Positions 52,377 through 61,283 of a stretch of DNA of 64,000 bases are shown one piece after another. How positions within the stretch are numbered: position 1 is the stretch's first letter; each line of letters starts with the position of its first letter. The notes beneath the pieces were generated by a model. The model saw only the letters and a list, made by a program, of their open reading frames with translations. It was not told the origin of the DNA and ran no database searches. The DNA lies in the NCBI GenBank assembly GCA_965279195.1, contig CBDIHP010000043.1, positions 1 through 64,000 of the forward strand, written 5' to 3'. The DNA is from CBDIHP01 sp965279195. Its GTDB lineage: Bacteria; Planctomycetota; Planctomycetia; Isosphaerales; Isosphaeraceae. The position numbers and the translations under genes are program-made.

Positions 52377-53789
52377 ATGCGTTGCTTCGTCGTCGTAACA
52401 GCATTGTTCCTTGCTTCACAGGCCCACGCCGGGGAGTTGAAGGCCGGGGCGGCGATGAGCAATGTCACGCCGAGGCTGGGGAGTTCGATCAATGGGAACA
52501 TGACGGACGTGACTGCGCGTCATGTCCATGATGAGCTCCATGCCCGCTGCCTCGTGCTCGATGATGGCAAGGGGAAGGTGGCCATCGCGGTCGTCGACGC
52601 CTGCGCGGTCGATCGGTCGATCGTGCTGGCGGCGAAGGGGTTGGTGGAGACGGAACTCGGGATCAGGCCGGGGCGTGTCCTGATCTCGGCCACGCATTCA
52701 CACTCGTGCGGCACGACGACCCGGCTGTTCCAGTCGAGCCCGGATCCGGAATATCAACGATTCCTCGCGCGTCGGATTGCAGATGGGATCGTCCGTGCGA
52801 ACAACAACCTGGTGCCGGCGAAGCTGGGGTATGGCGAGGGCAAGAATGATCGGCAGGTGTTCAACCGCCGCTGGTTCATGAAGCCCGGCGGCATCGGGCC
52901 GGACCCGTTCGGGAAGCGGAACGACACGGTCAAGATGAACCCCGGCCACGGCAATCCGTACAACGATCGCCCCGCCGGGCCGACGGACCCGAGCATCCCG
53001 GTCGTGTCGGTTCGGACGGCCGACGGCAAGCCCCTGGCTCTGCTGGCGAACTACTCGTTGCACTACGTCGGCGGCGTCGGCCCGGGTCATCTCTCGGCCG
53101 ACTATTTCGGCGCTTTCGCCGACCGGATCCAGCAGCTCCTCAAGGCCGATCGCCAGGATCCGCCGTTCGTGGCGATGATGTCCAACGGGACAAGCGGAGA
53201 TATCAACAACGTCAACTACGCCGGCAAGCCGATCCCCGCGCCTCCCTACGGCCGGATCAAGCAGGTCGCCGATGACGTCGCCGATGAGGCCGTGAAGGCC
53301 GTCGGGTCGATCACCTACAGCGACGCCATCACCCTCGACGGCCGCGACGCGATCCTGACGCTCGGCGTCCGCAAGGCCGATGCGGCCGAGTTGCGGCGGG
53401 CGAAGGACCTCCTCGCGAAACGCCAGGGCCAGCCGCTCCGGAACCTGGAGGAATTCTACGCCGGCGAGACCGTGGCGATGGCCGGGTATCCCGACACGGT
53501 CGAGGTCCCGGTGCAGGCGTTGCGGATCGGAGACATCGCCATCGCGGCCATCCCCTGCGAGGTTTTCGTCGAGATCGGCCTGGAACTCAAGGCAAGATCG
53601 CCGATCAAACCGATGTTCACGATCGAACTCGCCAACGGATACAATGGCTACCTCCCGACCCCCGAACAACACAAGCGCGGCGGCTACGAGACCTGGCGGG
53701 CGAAGTCGAGCTATCTGGAGGTCGACGCGTCCACGAAGATTCAGACGAAGGTGCTCGAACTCCTCGGCGAATTGAAATCGGCCCGGTAG
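52377..53789 (+). CDS. secreted neutral/alkaline ceramidase-like hydrolase
   Basis: A 470-aa exported protein with signal peptide MRCFVVVTALFLASQAHA. The body resembles the neutral/alkaline non-lysosomal ceramidase superfamily: KAGAAMSNVTPRLGSSINGN, VHDELHARCLVLDDGKGKVA, ISATHSHSCGTTTRLFQ (His pair for zinc), LLANYSLHYVGGVGPGHLSA and MMSNGTSGDINNVNYAG with the Ser used as nucleophile in true ceramidases. Planctomycetes have many such genes and few will cleave ceramide; the substrate is open. The start at 52377 gives the signal peptide. The TAG stop at 53787-53789 is part of a GTAGGGT repeat. Confidence 0.87.
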   Translation: MRCFVVVTALFLASQAHAGELKAGAAMSNVTPRLGSSINGNMTDVTARHVHDELHARCLVLDDGKGKVAIAVVDACAVDRSIVLAAKGLVETELGIRPGRVLISATHSHSCGTTTRLFQSSPDPEYQRFLARRIADGIVRANNNLVPAKLGYGEGKNDRQVFNRRWFMKPGGIGPDPFGKRNDTVKMNPGHGNPYNDRPAGPTDPSIPVVSVRTADGKPLALLANYSLHYVGGVGPGHLSADYFGAFADRIQQLLKADRQDPPFVAMMSNGTSGDINNVNYAGKPIPAPPYGRIKQVADDVADEAVKAVGSITYSDAITLDGRDAILTLGVRKADAAELRRAKDLLAKRQGQPLRNLEEFYAGETVAMAGYPDTVEVPVQALRIGDIAIAAIPCEVFVEIGLELKARSPIKPMFTIELANGYNGYLPTPEQHKRGGYETWRAKSSYLEVDASTKIQTKVLELLGELKSAR

Positions 53790-53925
53790 GGTGTGGTGCC
53801 ACGCGATCCCGCAGGGTCGCGTCCACCGCACCTGTCGGACGCGGAGGATGGTTCATCCCGTCGCGCATCCAGGCCCGCCGTGGGTGCGGTGGACGCGGAC
53901 GTGCGTCCGCGTGGCACCACACCCT
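53786..53925. repeat. GTAGGGT-type REP-like element, complete, variant core
   Basis: A 140-bp element beginning GTAGGGTGTGGTGCCACGCG and ending CGCGTGGCACCACACCCT. Internal pairs include GCGTCCACCGCACC / GGTGCGGTGGACGC, and the hairpin GGACG-TGCGTCC. The TAG is the stop codon of the ceramidase-like gene. The next gene starts 18 bp after the element, so its promoter may lie inside it. Confidence 0.83.
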
Positions 53926-53942
53926 TCATCAGGGAGCGTCAC

Positions 53943-54869
53943 ATGCTGACCGTTGTCGTCCTGCTGGTCGGGCTCGCGGCTTCGTTGTCGGCTCAGACGG
54001 AACGGGTGGCCGTGGATCGGGGGATCGCATTCTTATCGGCCGAGGTGCCGAAATGGTCGCGTGAGAACAAGTGCTTCTCCTGCCACAACAACGGCGATGC
54101 CGCGCGGGCGTTGAACCTCGCGGCGAGGCGAGGCAGGACCATCCCCGCGAAGGTCCTGGCCGACACGAATGCCTGGCTCGTCCAGCCGGGACGCTGGGAG
54201 AAGAACGGCGGTGAAGGGCCCTTCAGCGATAAGCGTCTGGCCCGGATCGTCTTCTCCGCGACACTCTCCCAGGCCATCGAGACCGGGCAGATCGCCGATC
54301 GGACGTCCCTCAAGGCCGCGGCGGAGAAACTGGCAGGAGACCAGTCCGCCGACGGCTCCTGGTCGCTCGACGATCCCGTCGAGGCCATAGGCTCGCCCGC
54401 GACCTACGGCAAGCCGCTGGCCACGCTCCAGTCGAGGAACGTCCTCACGCATGCGGATCCCAATGTCTATCGCGACGCCATTGCCCGCGCCGATCGCTGG
54501 CTCGGGCGCCTGCCGATCGAGACGATCCTCGACGTCTCGGTCGTCCTGCTGTCCACTCCAACGCCCGATCGTCGCAAGGAGGCTTTGGCCCTCCTGGAAC
54601 GCAGCCAGTCCGCCGACGGCGGCTGGGGCCCGTATGCCAGCTCACCGCCCGAGGTGTTCGACACGGCGCTGGCGATCCTCGGCCTGCAACTCCATCGCGA
54701 TCGGCCGGGGATCCCCGATCGCATCCGGCGGGGCCGTGCGTACCTGATTCAAAGCCAACTCAAGGACGGCAGCTGGCCCGCGACCACCCGACCCACCGGC
54801 GGCGACAGCTACGCCCAGACCATGTCCACCACCGGCTGGGCTCTCATGGCACTGCTGCAGGAGAATTGA
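53943..54869 (+). CDS. exported alpha-toroid (squalene-cyclase-like) protein with c-type heme motif
   Basis: A 308-aa protein. Signal peptide residues 1-17 (MLTVVVLLVGLAASLSAQ). A CxxCH motif follows at ENKCFSCHNNGDAARALNLA, then repeats of the prenyltransferase/squalene-cyclase type: KLAGDQSADGSWSLDDP, LLERSQSADGGWGPYASS, YLIQSQLKDGSWPATT, each with the QxxDGxW signature. No cyclase DxDD motif is present, so it is probably a binding or electron-transfer protein. The TGA stop lies in the left arm of the palindrome at 54866-55062. It follows the ceramidase-like gene. Confidence 0.82.
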   Translation: MLTVVVLLVGLAASLSAQTERVAVDRGIAFLSAEVPKWSRENKCFSCHNNGDAARALNLAARRGRTIPAKVLADTNAWLVQPGRWEKNGGEGPFSDKRLARIVFSATLSQAIETGQIADRTSLKAAAEKLAGDQSADGSWSLDDPVEAIGSPATYGKPLATLQSRNVLTHADPNVYRDAIARADRWLGRLPIETILDVSVVLLSTPTPDRRKEALALLERSQSADGGWGPYASSPPEVFDTALAILGLQLHRDRPGIPDRIRRGRAYLIQSQLKDGSWPATTRPTGGDSYAQTMSTTGWALMALLQEN

Positions 54870-55062
54870 ACCGTCGAGACGCCAAGGATACGGAGGAGGA
54901 GGGATTGAACCACCGAGACGCAGAGATCACAGGGGGGAGGAATTCGGACAAGGCAACTAATGGCATTTGTGTTTGCATGAAAATTTAATGACGTTCCCTC
55001 TCCGTCCTCTCTGTGTCTCTGTGGTTCAATCCCTCCCTCTTCCTCGGCGTTTTTGCGGTTCA
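54866..55062. repeat. long palindromic repeat, CACAGAG-type, carrying both flanking stop codons
   Basis: Left arm: TTGAACCGTCGAGACGCCAA, then GGATTGAACCACCGAGACGC. Right arm: GTGTCTCTGTGGTTCAATCC, then GGCGTTTTTGCGGTTCA. The TGA at 54867-54869 ends the toroid gene and the TGA at 55062-55060 ends the convergent Ig-like gene, so both genes terminate inside opposite arms of one palindrome. Confidence 0.85.
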
Positions 55063-56205
55063 CTGGATTTCCACCGCCAACTTCAGCATCGTCGCATCCT
55101 CATCGCGGCCCGAGCGGGGGGTGGGGCGGAGGACGTCGATCTCGAAGGTTCGCCTCAGGCTGTTGCCGGCGAGGTCTTCGAGTTCGGAGTCGATCATCAG
55201 CGTGTATTTGCCCGCGATCCAGGGCGAATTCGGGGTGAAATGCCAGGTGGTCTCGCCGTCTTCGACCTTGACTCGCCCTTCGACGTCCTTGCCGTCCGGG
55301 CCCGTCACGCGGATGGCGTTCTGGAGCATCGCGCGGTCGAGCGGCTCGGGGAAGCGGAGGCGGAGCGGCTCCCCGGTCCCTGACTTCGGTGCCTCGGTTT
55401 TCCACGATGCGAGCGTCGGCTGGGTGTCGTCCGGAGGGCCGATCTTGAAGCGCTTTTGGGTGGGTCGGCTCAAGGGTTCGCCCGATTCGTCCGGCCAGTT
55501 CGCGTCGACGACCAGTGTGTAGGATTTGCCTTCCTCGAAGATCGGCCCGTCTTCCTCGCGGGGCTTGAGGCCTCGCTTGATGCGGCCGGGATCGAGGAGG
55601 AGCGTCAGGCGGGTGCCCGTGGGGTCCCAGAGTTCCTCGCCGATCTCCAGGAAGGGCAGTTCGATCGCCTTGCCCTTGTCGTCGAGGATCTTGACCGCCT
55701 TGTACGCCTCGCCGCGCGCCATGGGGGCGGAGAATTCGAGGTAGAACTTGAGCTGGTTCTCCGGCAGGACGTCCGCCGAGGGGGAGACTCCCGTCAGTCT
55801 CGTGACCTTGCGCGCGGGCCGGGCTCGCCGGAAGTTGGCGACAAGCTGGCCGACCTCACCGGGCCGGTTGTATTCGAATATGCCGAGGTAGGTCACGTCC
55901 GGGTCGAGCGGGAACCTCGGCGTGAACGTGAGGGTGCGGCGCCCGGCGTCGTACGACCTGTTGCCTGGGAGGTCGAGCGACTGGCCGTCGGACTTGCGGA
56001 CGAAGACGACCTTGAGGTCGTTCGACTCGTCCTCGGTCACGCCCTTGAGGACGAGGATCATGGCCCCATTCCCCGGGCCCGGTTCCCAGGCCAGGGTCTG
56101 CCGTGGCCCGTCGGCGGGGGAGTAGGCCACGGCCAGGACGGTCATCGCGGCGGATGCCGCCGCCGGGAGGAGGTACCTCCCGGCGGCGAAGGGTCGGAGG
56201 CTCAC
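55060..56205 (-). CDS. secreted protein with bacterial Ig-like repeats
   Basis: A 381-aa exported protein. Residues 1-27 are a signal peptide or anchor (YLLPAAASAAMTVLAVAY). Three SbsA/Big_5-like Ig modules can be traced by their edge motifs: TLTFTPRFPLDPDVTYLGIF, LKFYLEFSAPMARGEAYKAV with LLLDPGRIKRGLKPREE, and LRLRFPEPLDRAMLQNAIRV with WHFTPNSPWIAGKYTLMID. These modules are structural parts of envelope proteins. The GTG start at 56205 overlaps the TGA of the upstream propeller gene (GTGA), so the two are translated together. The TGA stop lies in a palindromic repeat. Confidence 0.8.
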   Translation of the reverse strand: MSLRPFAAGRYLLPAAASAAMTVLAVAYSPADGPRQTLAWEPGPGNGAMILVLKGVTEDESNDLKVVFVRKSDGQSLDLPGNRSYDAGRRTLTFTPRFPLDPDVTYLGIFEYNRPGEVGQLVANFRRARPARKVTRLTGVSPSADVLPENQLKFYLEFSAPMARGEAYKAVKILDDKGKAIELPFLEIGEELWDPTGTRLTLLLDPGRIKRGLKPREEDGPIFEEGKSYTLVVDANWPDESGEPLSRPTQKRFKIGPPDDTQPTLASWKTEAPKSGTGEPLRLRFPEPLDRAMLQNAIRVTGPDGKDVEGRVKVEDGETTWHFTPNSPWIAGKYTLMIDSELEDLAGNSLRRTFEIDVLRPTPRSGRDEDATMLKLAVEIQ

Positions 56206-57278
56206 GGGAGGTCGACCGTTTCGAGGTTCAGGCCGTCCTTGCCCTGGATCAGGACGAGGGCGTGACCCTTGTCGAGCAGGTCGAGCTGCTGCACGCCCTT
56301 GAGGCCGGCGATCGTCTCGTAGGAGACGCCGGCCTTCTCGCTGCGGACCGGCTTGACGATCCCCTCGGCGTCGGGCACGCCCTCGGTCGGGATCTTCATC
56401 ACGCCGCGGGCGCTGTTGGCCATGAGCAGGTAGTCCTTGCCGTCCTTCTGGTAGACGACGAGGTCGAGCGGCTTGTTGCGGTTGCCGAGCTCGGCGATGG
56501 TGGTCCCCTTGACGTGGGCGCCCGGCTTGAGCGAGGCGACGGGGATCTTCACCAGCGGGGTGCAGGTGTAGGCGGCCAGGATGTGCGGCTCGCCCTTGAC
56601 CTTGTAGGCCACGAAGGTGCGGATCGGCGACTTGGTCTCGAACTTCCCGTGGGCGCCGTGGAAGATCTCGATGCTCGATCCGGCGTCGCCCGTGCTGAAC
56701 GGGTAGGGGATCGAGAGGAACCGCGAGGAGAACTCCTCGTTCGACAGGCCGGCGACGAACACCTGGCCGTCCACGAAGGCGAGGTCGGTGATGGCCTCGG
56801 CGCGGCCGGTGCGGGGGTTATCCCCGTTGGGGACGTCCTTGAGGCTGGCCTTGGAGTATTTCACGTTCGCGAGGTCGACCAGCTCGGCCTTGCCCGAGGC
56901 GTCGACGCGGACGATCGCGGGGACGGCCGAGGGGCCGCGGCCGCGGGAGACGCTCAGGAACGCCGCGCCGGTGGCGGGGTTCACGGCCACGTCGTTGATG
57001 ATGACCTGCTTCGAGTCGGTCGCGAGCAGGTCGGCGACCTTCTGATCGATGTTCTCGACCTTGATGGCGCCGCCGGGGGTGCCTTTGTCGCCGGTCTCGA
57101 TGGCGAAGATGGCCGCGCCCTGGGTGTCGCCCACGAACAGGGTGCCATTCGCGCCGAAGGTCAGGGCCCCCGCCGACTTCAGGTCGGGCTTGCCCTGCCC
57201 CTGCTCGGCCGCCCGGGCCGAGGCGCCGGAAACCGCCAGCGTCGCCGCCAATCCCAAACCCAACCACGCGTTCCGCAT
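56202..57278 (-). CDS. secreted beta-propeller protein
   Basis: A 358-aa exported protein with signal peptide MRNAWLGLGLAATLAVSGAS. The mature part reads as a propeller: LTFGANGTLFVGDTQGAAIF, VIINDVAVNPATGAAFLSVS, RGRGPSAVPAIVRVDASGKA, AITDLAFVDGQVFVAGLSNE, LLMANSARGVMKIP. One Cys only (AYTCTPLVKIPVAS). No catalytic site recognised. Start at 57278 rather than 57314 to place the signal peptide at the terminus. It is coupled to the Ig-like protein gene; a shared envelope role is likely. Confidence 0.78.
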   Translation of the reverse strand: MRNAWLGLGLAATLAVSGASARAAEQGQGKPDLKSAGALTFGANGTLFVGDTQGAAIFAIETGDKGTPGGAIKVENIDQKVADLLATDSKQVIINDVAVNPATGAAFLSVSRGRGPSAVPAIVRVDASGKAELVDLANVKYSKASLKDVPNGDNPRTGRAEAITDLAFVDGQVFVAGLSNEEFSSRFLSIPYPFSTGDAGSSIEIFHGAHGKFETKSPIRTFVAYKVKGEPHILAAYTCTPLVKIPVASLKPGAHVKGTTIAELGNRNKPLDLVVYQKDGKDYLLMANSARGVMKIPTEGVPDAEGIVKPVRSEKAGVSYETIAGLKGVQQLDLLDKGHALVLIQGKDGLNLETVDLP

Positions 57279-57575
57279 GAGGTGCGTCTCCCTGGTGGAT
57301 GAACTTCGAACCATCGAGAATCCAGTCGCGCCGGACTGAGAGAGGGTGAATCGTGGTTATACGCCGCCCGGCGACCGGCTGGCAATGGCCCGAATGCCAT
57401 TTGGATCGTCACAGTCACAAATTCGATTGACTTAGTCAAGATTTTTCCGGCCTGAATCCAACCTTCCGCTAGGACTTGTGGCGTCGAGGGGATTGGTGAA
57501 TAATGCGATATTGCTTATCAGTCGGGCCCTGGCATCCGGGCCCTCCCTCCCGCCTCCCTTCGAATCGAGCCGATC
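57279..57575. other. divergent promoter region
   Basis: About 300 bp between two divergent genes. It contains the locally most AT-rich stretch of this area (ATTCGATTGACTTAGTCAAG near 57420-57440, with the palindrome TTGACTTAGTCAA). Promoters for both genes should lie here. No gene seen. Confidence 0.5.
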
Positions 57576-59549
57576 GTGCCGAATGGCCCCGACGCCGAAC
57601 ACGACCTCGTCCTCGGCCTGATCGGCCTGCGCCACGGGCTCTACGGACACCAGGCCCTGCTCGACGCCCTGGCGACCTGGACGGCCCGTCGCGGTCAGGA
57701 TGTGCCCCTCGGGCAGGTCTTCGAGGAACTCGGGATCCTCGACGCCGAGCGGCGGTCGCGGCTCGAAGGTTTGACGCTGGAGGCCGCCCTCCAGCTCCTG
57801 GCGGCTCCCAATGAGTCGATCCCCTCCCGGACGGACGCCTCGACCCAGCCGATCGTAGAGGCCGGGCGCACCATGCCGCCGGAGACGTCAGCGAGCGACT
57901 ACGGCACGAGGGTCGAGTCCGTCGCCACGCAGCACGGCGTGGAATCCACCGTCGCCGGCACGGGCGAGCCGTTCGCCACGCGGGTCGATTCGACGGTGAG
58001 GGGCTGGCAGGATGGGCTGCATCCGCCGGCCCCGCCGCCGATGCTGGAAAGGCCTCGTTACCACGTCGTCCGGCCGCATGCGAAGGGAGGGCTGGGGGAG
58101 GTCCACGTTGCGTTCGACAACGAGCTCCAGCGCGAGGTGGCGCTCAAGAATCTCAGGCCGAGGCACGCCGACCGGATCGAGAGCCGAAACCGGTTCCTCC
58201 GCGAGGCGAAGATCACGGGCCAGCTCGAACACCCGGGGATCGTGCCGGTCTACGGCCTCGGCCAGCAGCACGACGGCCGGCCGTATTACGCGATGCGGTT
58301 CATCCGGGGGAACAGCCTCCAGGACGCCATCGACGAGTTCCACCGCGAGGCGAACGCCCAGCACGACCGGCTGATGGACCGGCGCCTGCTGGAACTCTAC
58401 AAGCTCGTCCGGCGTTTCCTCGACGTCTGCAACGCGGTCGAGTACGCCCACAGCCGGAACGTCCTGCACCGCGACATCAAGCCCGCGAACGTGATGCTCG
58501 GGCCCTACGGCGAGACGCTCGTGGTGGACTGGGGCCTGGCGAAGCCGTTCACCCGGAGCGGGGGCTCGGTCTCGATCGATGAGGCCGACGACGAACACTC
58601 CGGCGAGATCCTCGACGAGAGCGGCGTGCAGACCGTGGTCGGCCGCGCGGTGGGGACGCCGCAGTACATGAGCCCCGAGGCCGCCGCCGGCGAGTTGCAC
58701 CGCCTGGGCCCCGCGAGCGACGTCTACAGCCTGGGCGCGACGCTCTACTGCCTGCTCACCGGCCAGGCGCCGATGCCGGGCGACCTGCCGATGACGACGA
58801 TCCTCGAACGGGTCCAGGCGGGCGACTTCGCCTCGCCCCGATCCGTCGCCCCGCACACCCCGCCGGCGCTGGAGGCGGTCTGCCTGAAGGCGATGGCCGT
58901 CCGCCCCGAGGACCGCTATCCGACCGTCCGCGCGCTGGCGGAGGACCTCGAACACTGGCTCGCGGGGGAGCCGGTCTCGGCCTATCCCGAGTGGATCGGC
59001 AAGCGGGCCTGGCGCTGGGGGAACCGGCACCCGTGGGTGGTGGGGAGCGTGGGGATCATCACCGGCCTGGTGATTATTGTCTTCCTGATCGCCGCGTTCG
59101 TGGTGATGCTGCCGGCGTTCCTGCTCGCCCTGATCGGGGCGGCGGTGGGGACGGCGGCCGGTGCGCTCGGCGGCGGCATGAAGCACGGCGCCCGGCGGGG
59201 CTGGTCATTCGCGTTCCGGATCGGCACGGCGGTCGGCGGTGTCGTCATGGTCCTCTCGGCCCTGGCCATCGCCTCGTACGAGTTCTCGATCTGGCGGGCC
59301 TCGCGGGACCGATCGCCGACCGCCGAGGTGGCCCGCACCGTCACCGCCGCCGACGGCCTTGCCATCGCCCGGGACCACCTGGCGCGGGGCGACATCGCCG
59401 GGGCCACGCGCTGGCGAGACTGGGTCATCCTGTCGATCGATGAAAGCCTCAAGGCGCCCCTGGATGGCGATCGTCGGGCCGAGTTGATCCGGGCGCGCGA
59501 CGACGCGGTGAGGCTGAATTCGGGTGCGTCGGGCCCGGGACCGCCCTAG
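57576..59549 (+). CDS. serine/threonine protein kinase with membrane segments
   Basis: A 657-aa kinase. An N-terminal region of about 150 residues precedes the Hanks-type domain (about 160-475): KGGLGEVHVAFDNELQREVA, catalytic Lys in VALKNLRP, HRDIKPANVMLG, LVVDWGLAK (DWG replacing DFG), GTPQYMSPEAAAG, SDVYSLGATLYCLLTG. Two or three hydrophobic segments follow at about 488-580 (VVGSVGIITGLVIIVFLIAA, AFVVMLPAFLLALIGAAVGT). The C-terminal 80 residues are soluble. It is a planctomycete-type membrane kinase; its substrates are unknown, though FHA proteins occur at 11.8-12.9 kb. The start is a GTG at 57576. It converges with the DUF1501 gene, overlapping by four bases. Confidence 0.9.
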   Translation: MPNGPDAEHDLVLGLIGLRHGLYGHQALLDALATWTARRGQDVPLGQVFEELGILDAERRSRLEGLTLEAALQLLAAPNESIPSRTDASTQPIVEAGRTMPPETSASDYGTRVESVATQHGVESTVAGTGEPFATRVDSTVRGWQDGLHPPAPPPMLERPRYHVVRPHAKGGLGEVHVAFDNELQREVALKNLRPRHADRIESRNRFLREAKITGQLEHPGIVPVYGLGQQHDGRPYYAMRFIRGNSLQDAIDEFHREANAQHDRLMDRRLLELYKLVRRFLDVCNAVEYAHSRNVLHRDIKPANVMLGPYGETLVVDWGLAKPFTRSGGSVSIDEADDEHSGEILDESGVQTVVGRAVGTPQYMSPEAAAGELHRLGPASDVYSLGATLYCLLTGQAPMPGDLPMTTILERVQAGDFASPRSVAPHTPPALEAVCLKAMAVRPEDRYPTVRALAEDLEHWLAGEPVSAYPEWIGKRAWRWGNRHPWVVGSVGIITGLVIIVFLIAAFVVMLPAFLLALIGAAVGTAAGALGGGMKHGARRGWSFAFRIGTAVGGVVMVLSALAIASYEFSIWRASRDRSPTAEVARTVTAADGLAIARDHLARGDIAGATRWRDWVILSIDESLKAPLDGDRRAELIRARDDAVRLNSGASGPGPP

Positions 59550-60931
59550 GCGAAGAGTTCCTCGACGGGCGTCCCGATCGGCGTCAGTCCCATCCCGGTC
59601 AGTTCGGTGGCCCCGATGCCGAGGCGGGCGAGGATCGTGGCGTTGAGGTCGGCGGGCGAGACGGGGCGGTCGGCGGGTCGTTCGGCCCGCTTGTCGCTCG
59701 TGCCGACGGTCCGGCCGCCTTGCACGCCGGCACCGGCGACGAGGGCCGAGTAACAGTGGTTCCAGTGGTCGCGACCGGCCTTCTCGTTGATCCTCGGCGT
59801 CCGGCCGAACTCGCCCGCGGCCACGACCATCGTCGTGGAGAGCAGCCCCCGGGAGTCCAGGTCGTCGAGCAGGGCGGAGAGGCCCTGGTCGAGGATGCCG
59901 GCGTGGCGGTCCTGCATGATCTGGAAGTAGCGGTCGTGCATGTCCCAGCCGCCGTCGCCCCTGTCCTCGGGCCCTTCGACGTGGGTGCTCCAGTTCACCT
60001 GGACGAACGGAAGTCCCGACTCGACCAGCCTCCGCGCGATCAGGCAGCACTGGCCGAAGCGGTGCCGCCCGTAGGATTCGCGGAGGCGGGCCGGCTCGCG
60101 GTCGATGTCGAGGGCGGTCAGGCTCTTGCTCGAGCCGATCAGCGACTGGGCGAGCGCATAGTGACGCTCCATGGCCGCGAACTGGGCGGATGAGAGGTCC
60201 TCGCTCGCCAGCCTGGATCGCAGGTCCCAGCGGGCGTCGAATCGTCCGGCGGCGACGTTCTCGGGCAGGGCGATGTCGGGCAGCTTGAGCCCGACGCCCG
60301 GCTCGTAGTTGATCCGGAACGGGTCGTTGGCCGCGCCCAGCGTCCCGCCCCCCTCGCCGACGACGCGCCTGAGCCCCTGGTGGAGCGGGTCGCCGAGGAT
60401 GACATACGGCGGGAGCCCCTTCCCGTTGGACTTGCCCTGGTCCTTCGCGAATCGTCCGACGATCGCCCCGGTGCTGGGCCGCATGGCGTTGGGCTTCGCC
60501 TGGCCGTCGAGCCCGACCGCGCCCGCGATGTTGCCGGTGAGGGCGATGGTGCCGGCGACGCCGTGGTCGTTGGACTCGTGGGCCATGGTCCGGATGACGG
60601 CGTACCGGTCCGAACGCCGGGCGAGGCCGGGGAGCAGCTCGCAGACGCGGAGGCCCGGGGTGCGCGAGACGATCGGCTCGAACGGTCCCCGGTATTCGAG
60701 CGGGGCGTCGGGCTTGAGGTCGAAGGTATCCAGGTGACTCGGGCCGCCCCAGAGCCAGAGCACGATCACGGCCCGGGCGGGGGCGTCAGGCCCGGCGGGA
60801 TTCGCCAGCGAGCGCGCGGCGAAGAGGTCGCCCAGGGACCAGCCGAGTGCGCCGAGGGTCCCTACCTGGAGGAAGGCCCTGCGCGACCGGGTCTGGCAGG
60901 TCGTGGCGGTCCCGCGTCCGACGTTGAGCAT
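59546..60931 (-). CDS. DUF1501 exported protein, stand-alone
   Basis: A 461-aa protein with a Tat-type signal (RSRRAFLQVGTLGALGWSLG) and the DUF1501 core: AVIVLWLWGGPSHLDTFDLK, LPGLARRSDRYAVIRTMAHE, NDHGVAGTIALTGN, LPFVQVNWSTHVEGPEDRGD, MVVAAGEFGRTPRINEKAGR and DHWNHCYSALVAGAGVQGG. Unlike the copy at 50.7 kb it has no DUF1553 partner; it is flanked by two kinase genes. Its last four bases overlap the end of the convergent kinase gene. The start at 60931 follows the standard Tat layout; the frame is open to 61606. Confidence 0.9.
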   Translation of the reverse strand: MLNVGRGTATTCQTRSRRAFLQVGTLGALGWSLGDLFAARSLANPAGPDAPARAVIVLWLWGGPSHLDTFDLKPDAPLEYRGPFEPIVSRTPGLRVCELLPGLARRSDRYAVIRTMAHESNDHGVAGTIALTGNIAGAVGLDGQAKPNAMRPSTGAIVGRFAKDQGKSNGKGLPPYVILGDPLHQGLRRVVGEGGGTLGAANDPFRINYEPGVGLKLPDIALPENVAAGRFDARWDLRSRLASEDLSSAQFAAMERHYALAQSLIGSSKSLTALDIDREPARLRESYGRHRFGQCCLIARRLVESGLPFVQVNWSTHVEGPEDRGDGGWDMHDRYFQIMQDRHAGILDQGLSALLDDLDSRGLLSTTMVVAAGEFGRTPRINEKAGRDHWNHCYSALVAGAGVQGGRTVGTSDKRAERPADRPVSPADLNATILARLGIGATELTGMGLTPIGTPVEELFA

Positions 60932-61283
60932 GGGAGAATCCCCTCGGTCGGCCCTGGCGGGAGAGACCGCCCGGCCCGTAAGGTTGAACGGCGCGCAAAC
61001 GTCGATGCAGCGATCATAACCGAACCCCGGGTCGCGGAGAATCTCGGGCCTTGCGAACCGGGGCCGCCCGCCCGGGACGGCGGCGAACCAATCCGATCGA
61101 AAGTGTCTACTCTGGCAGGCGCTCATGCTGATTTTGAGGGAGTGATCGCGAAAGCGGCCAGTTTGGCCGGGTCGCAGGTGGCCGGCCGTCGGATCTTCGG
61201 CCATACTCGAAACGTCGGGGGCCCTGGCGGGGGTCGGCCCGGGGCGAGGTCGGTCTCTCTTCGCGACGCGGCGAGTCGGGCGC
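60932..61283. other. divergent intergenic region
   Basis: About 350 bp between the DUF1501 gene and the second kinase gene, which diverge. Open frames on both strands are extensions of neighbouring frames and look non-coding. Promoters of both genes should lie here; no clear operator or repeat is visible. Confidence 0.5.
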
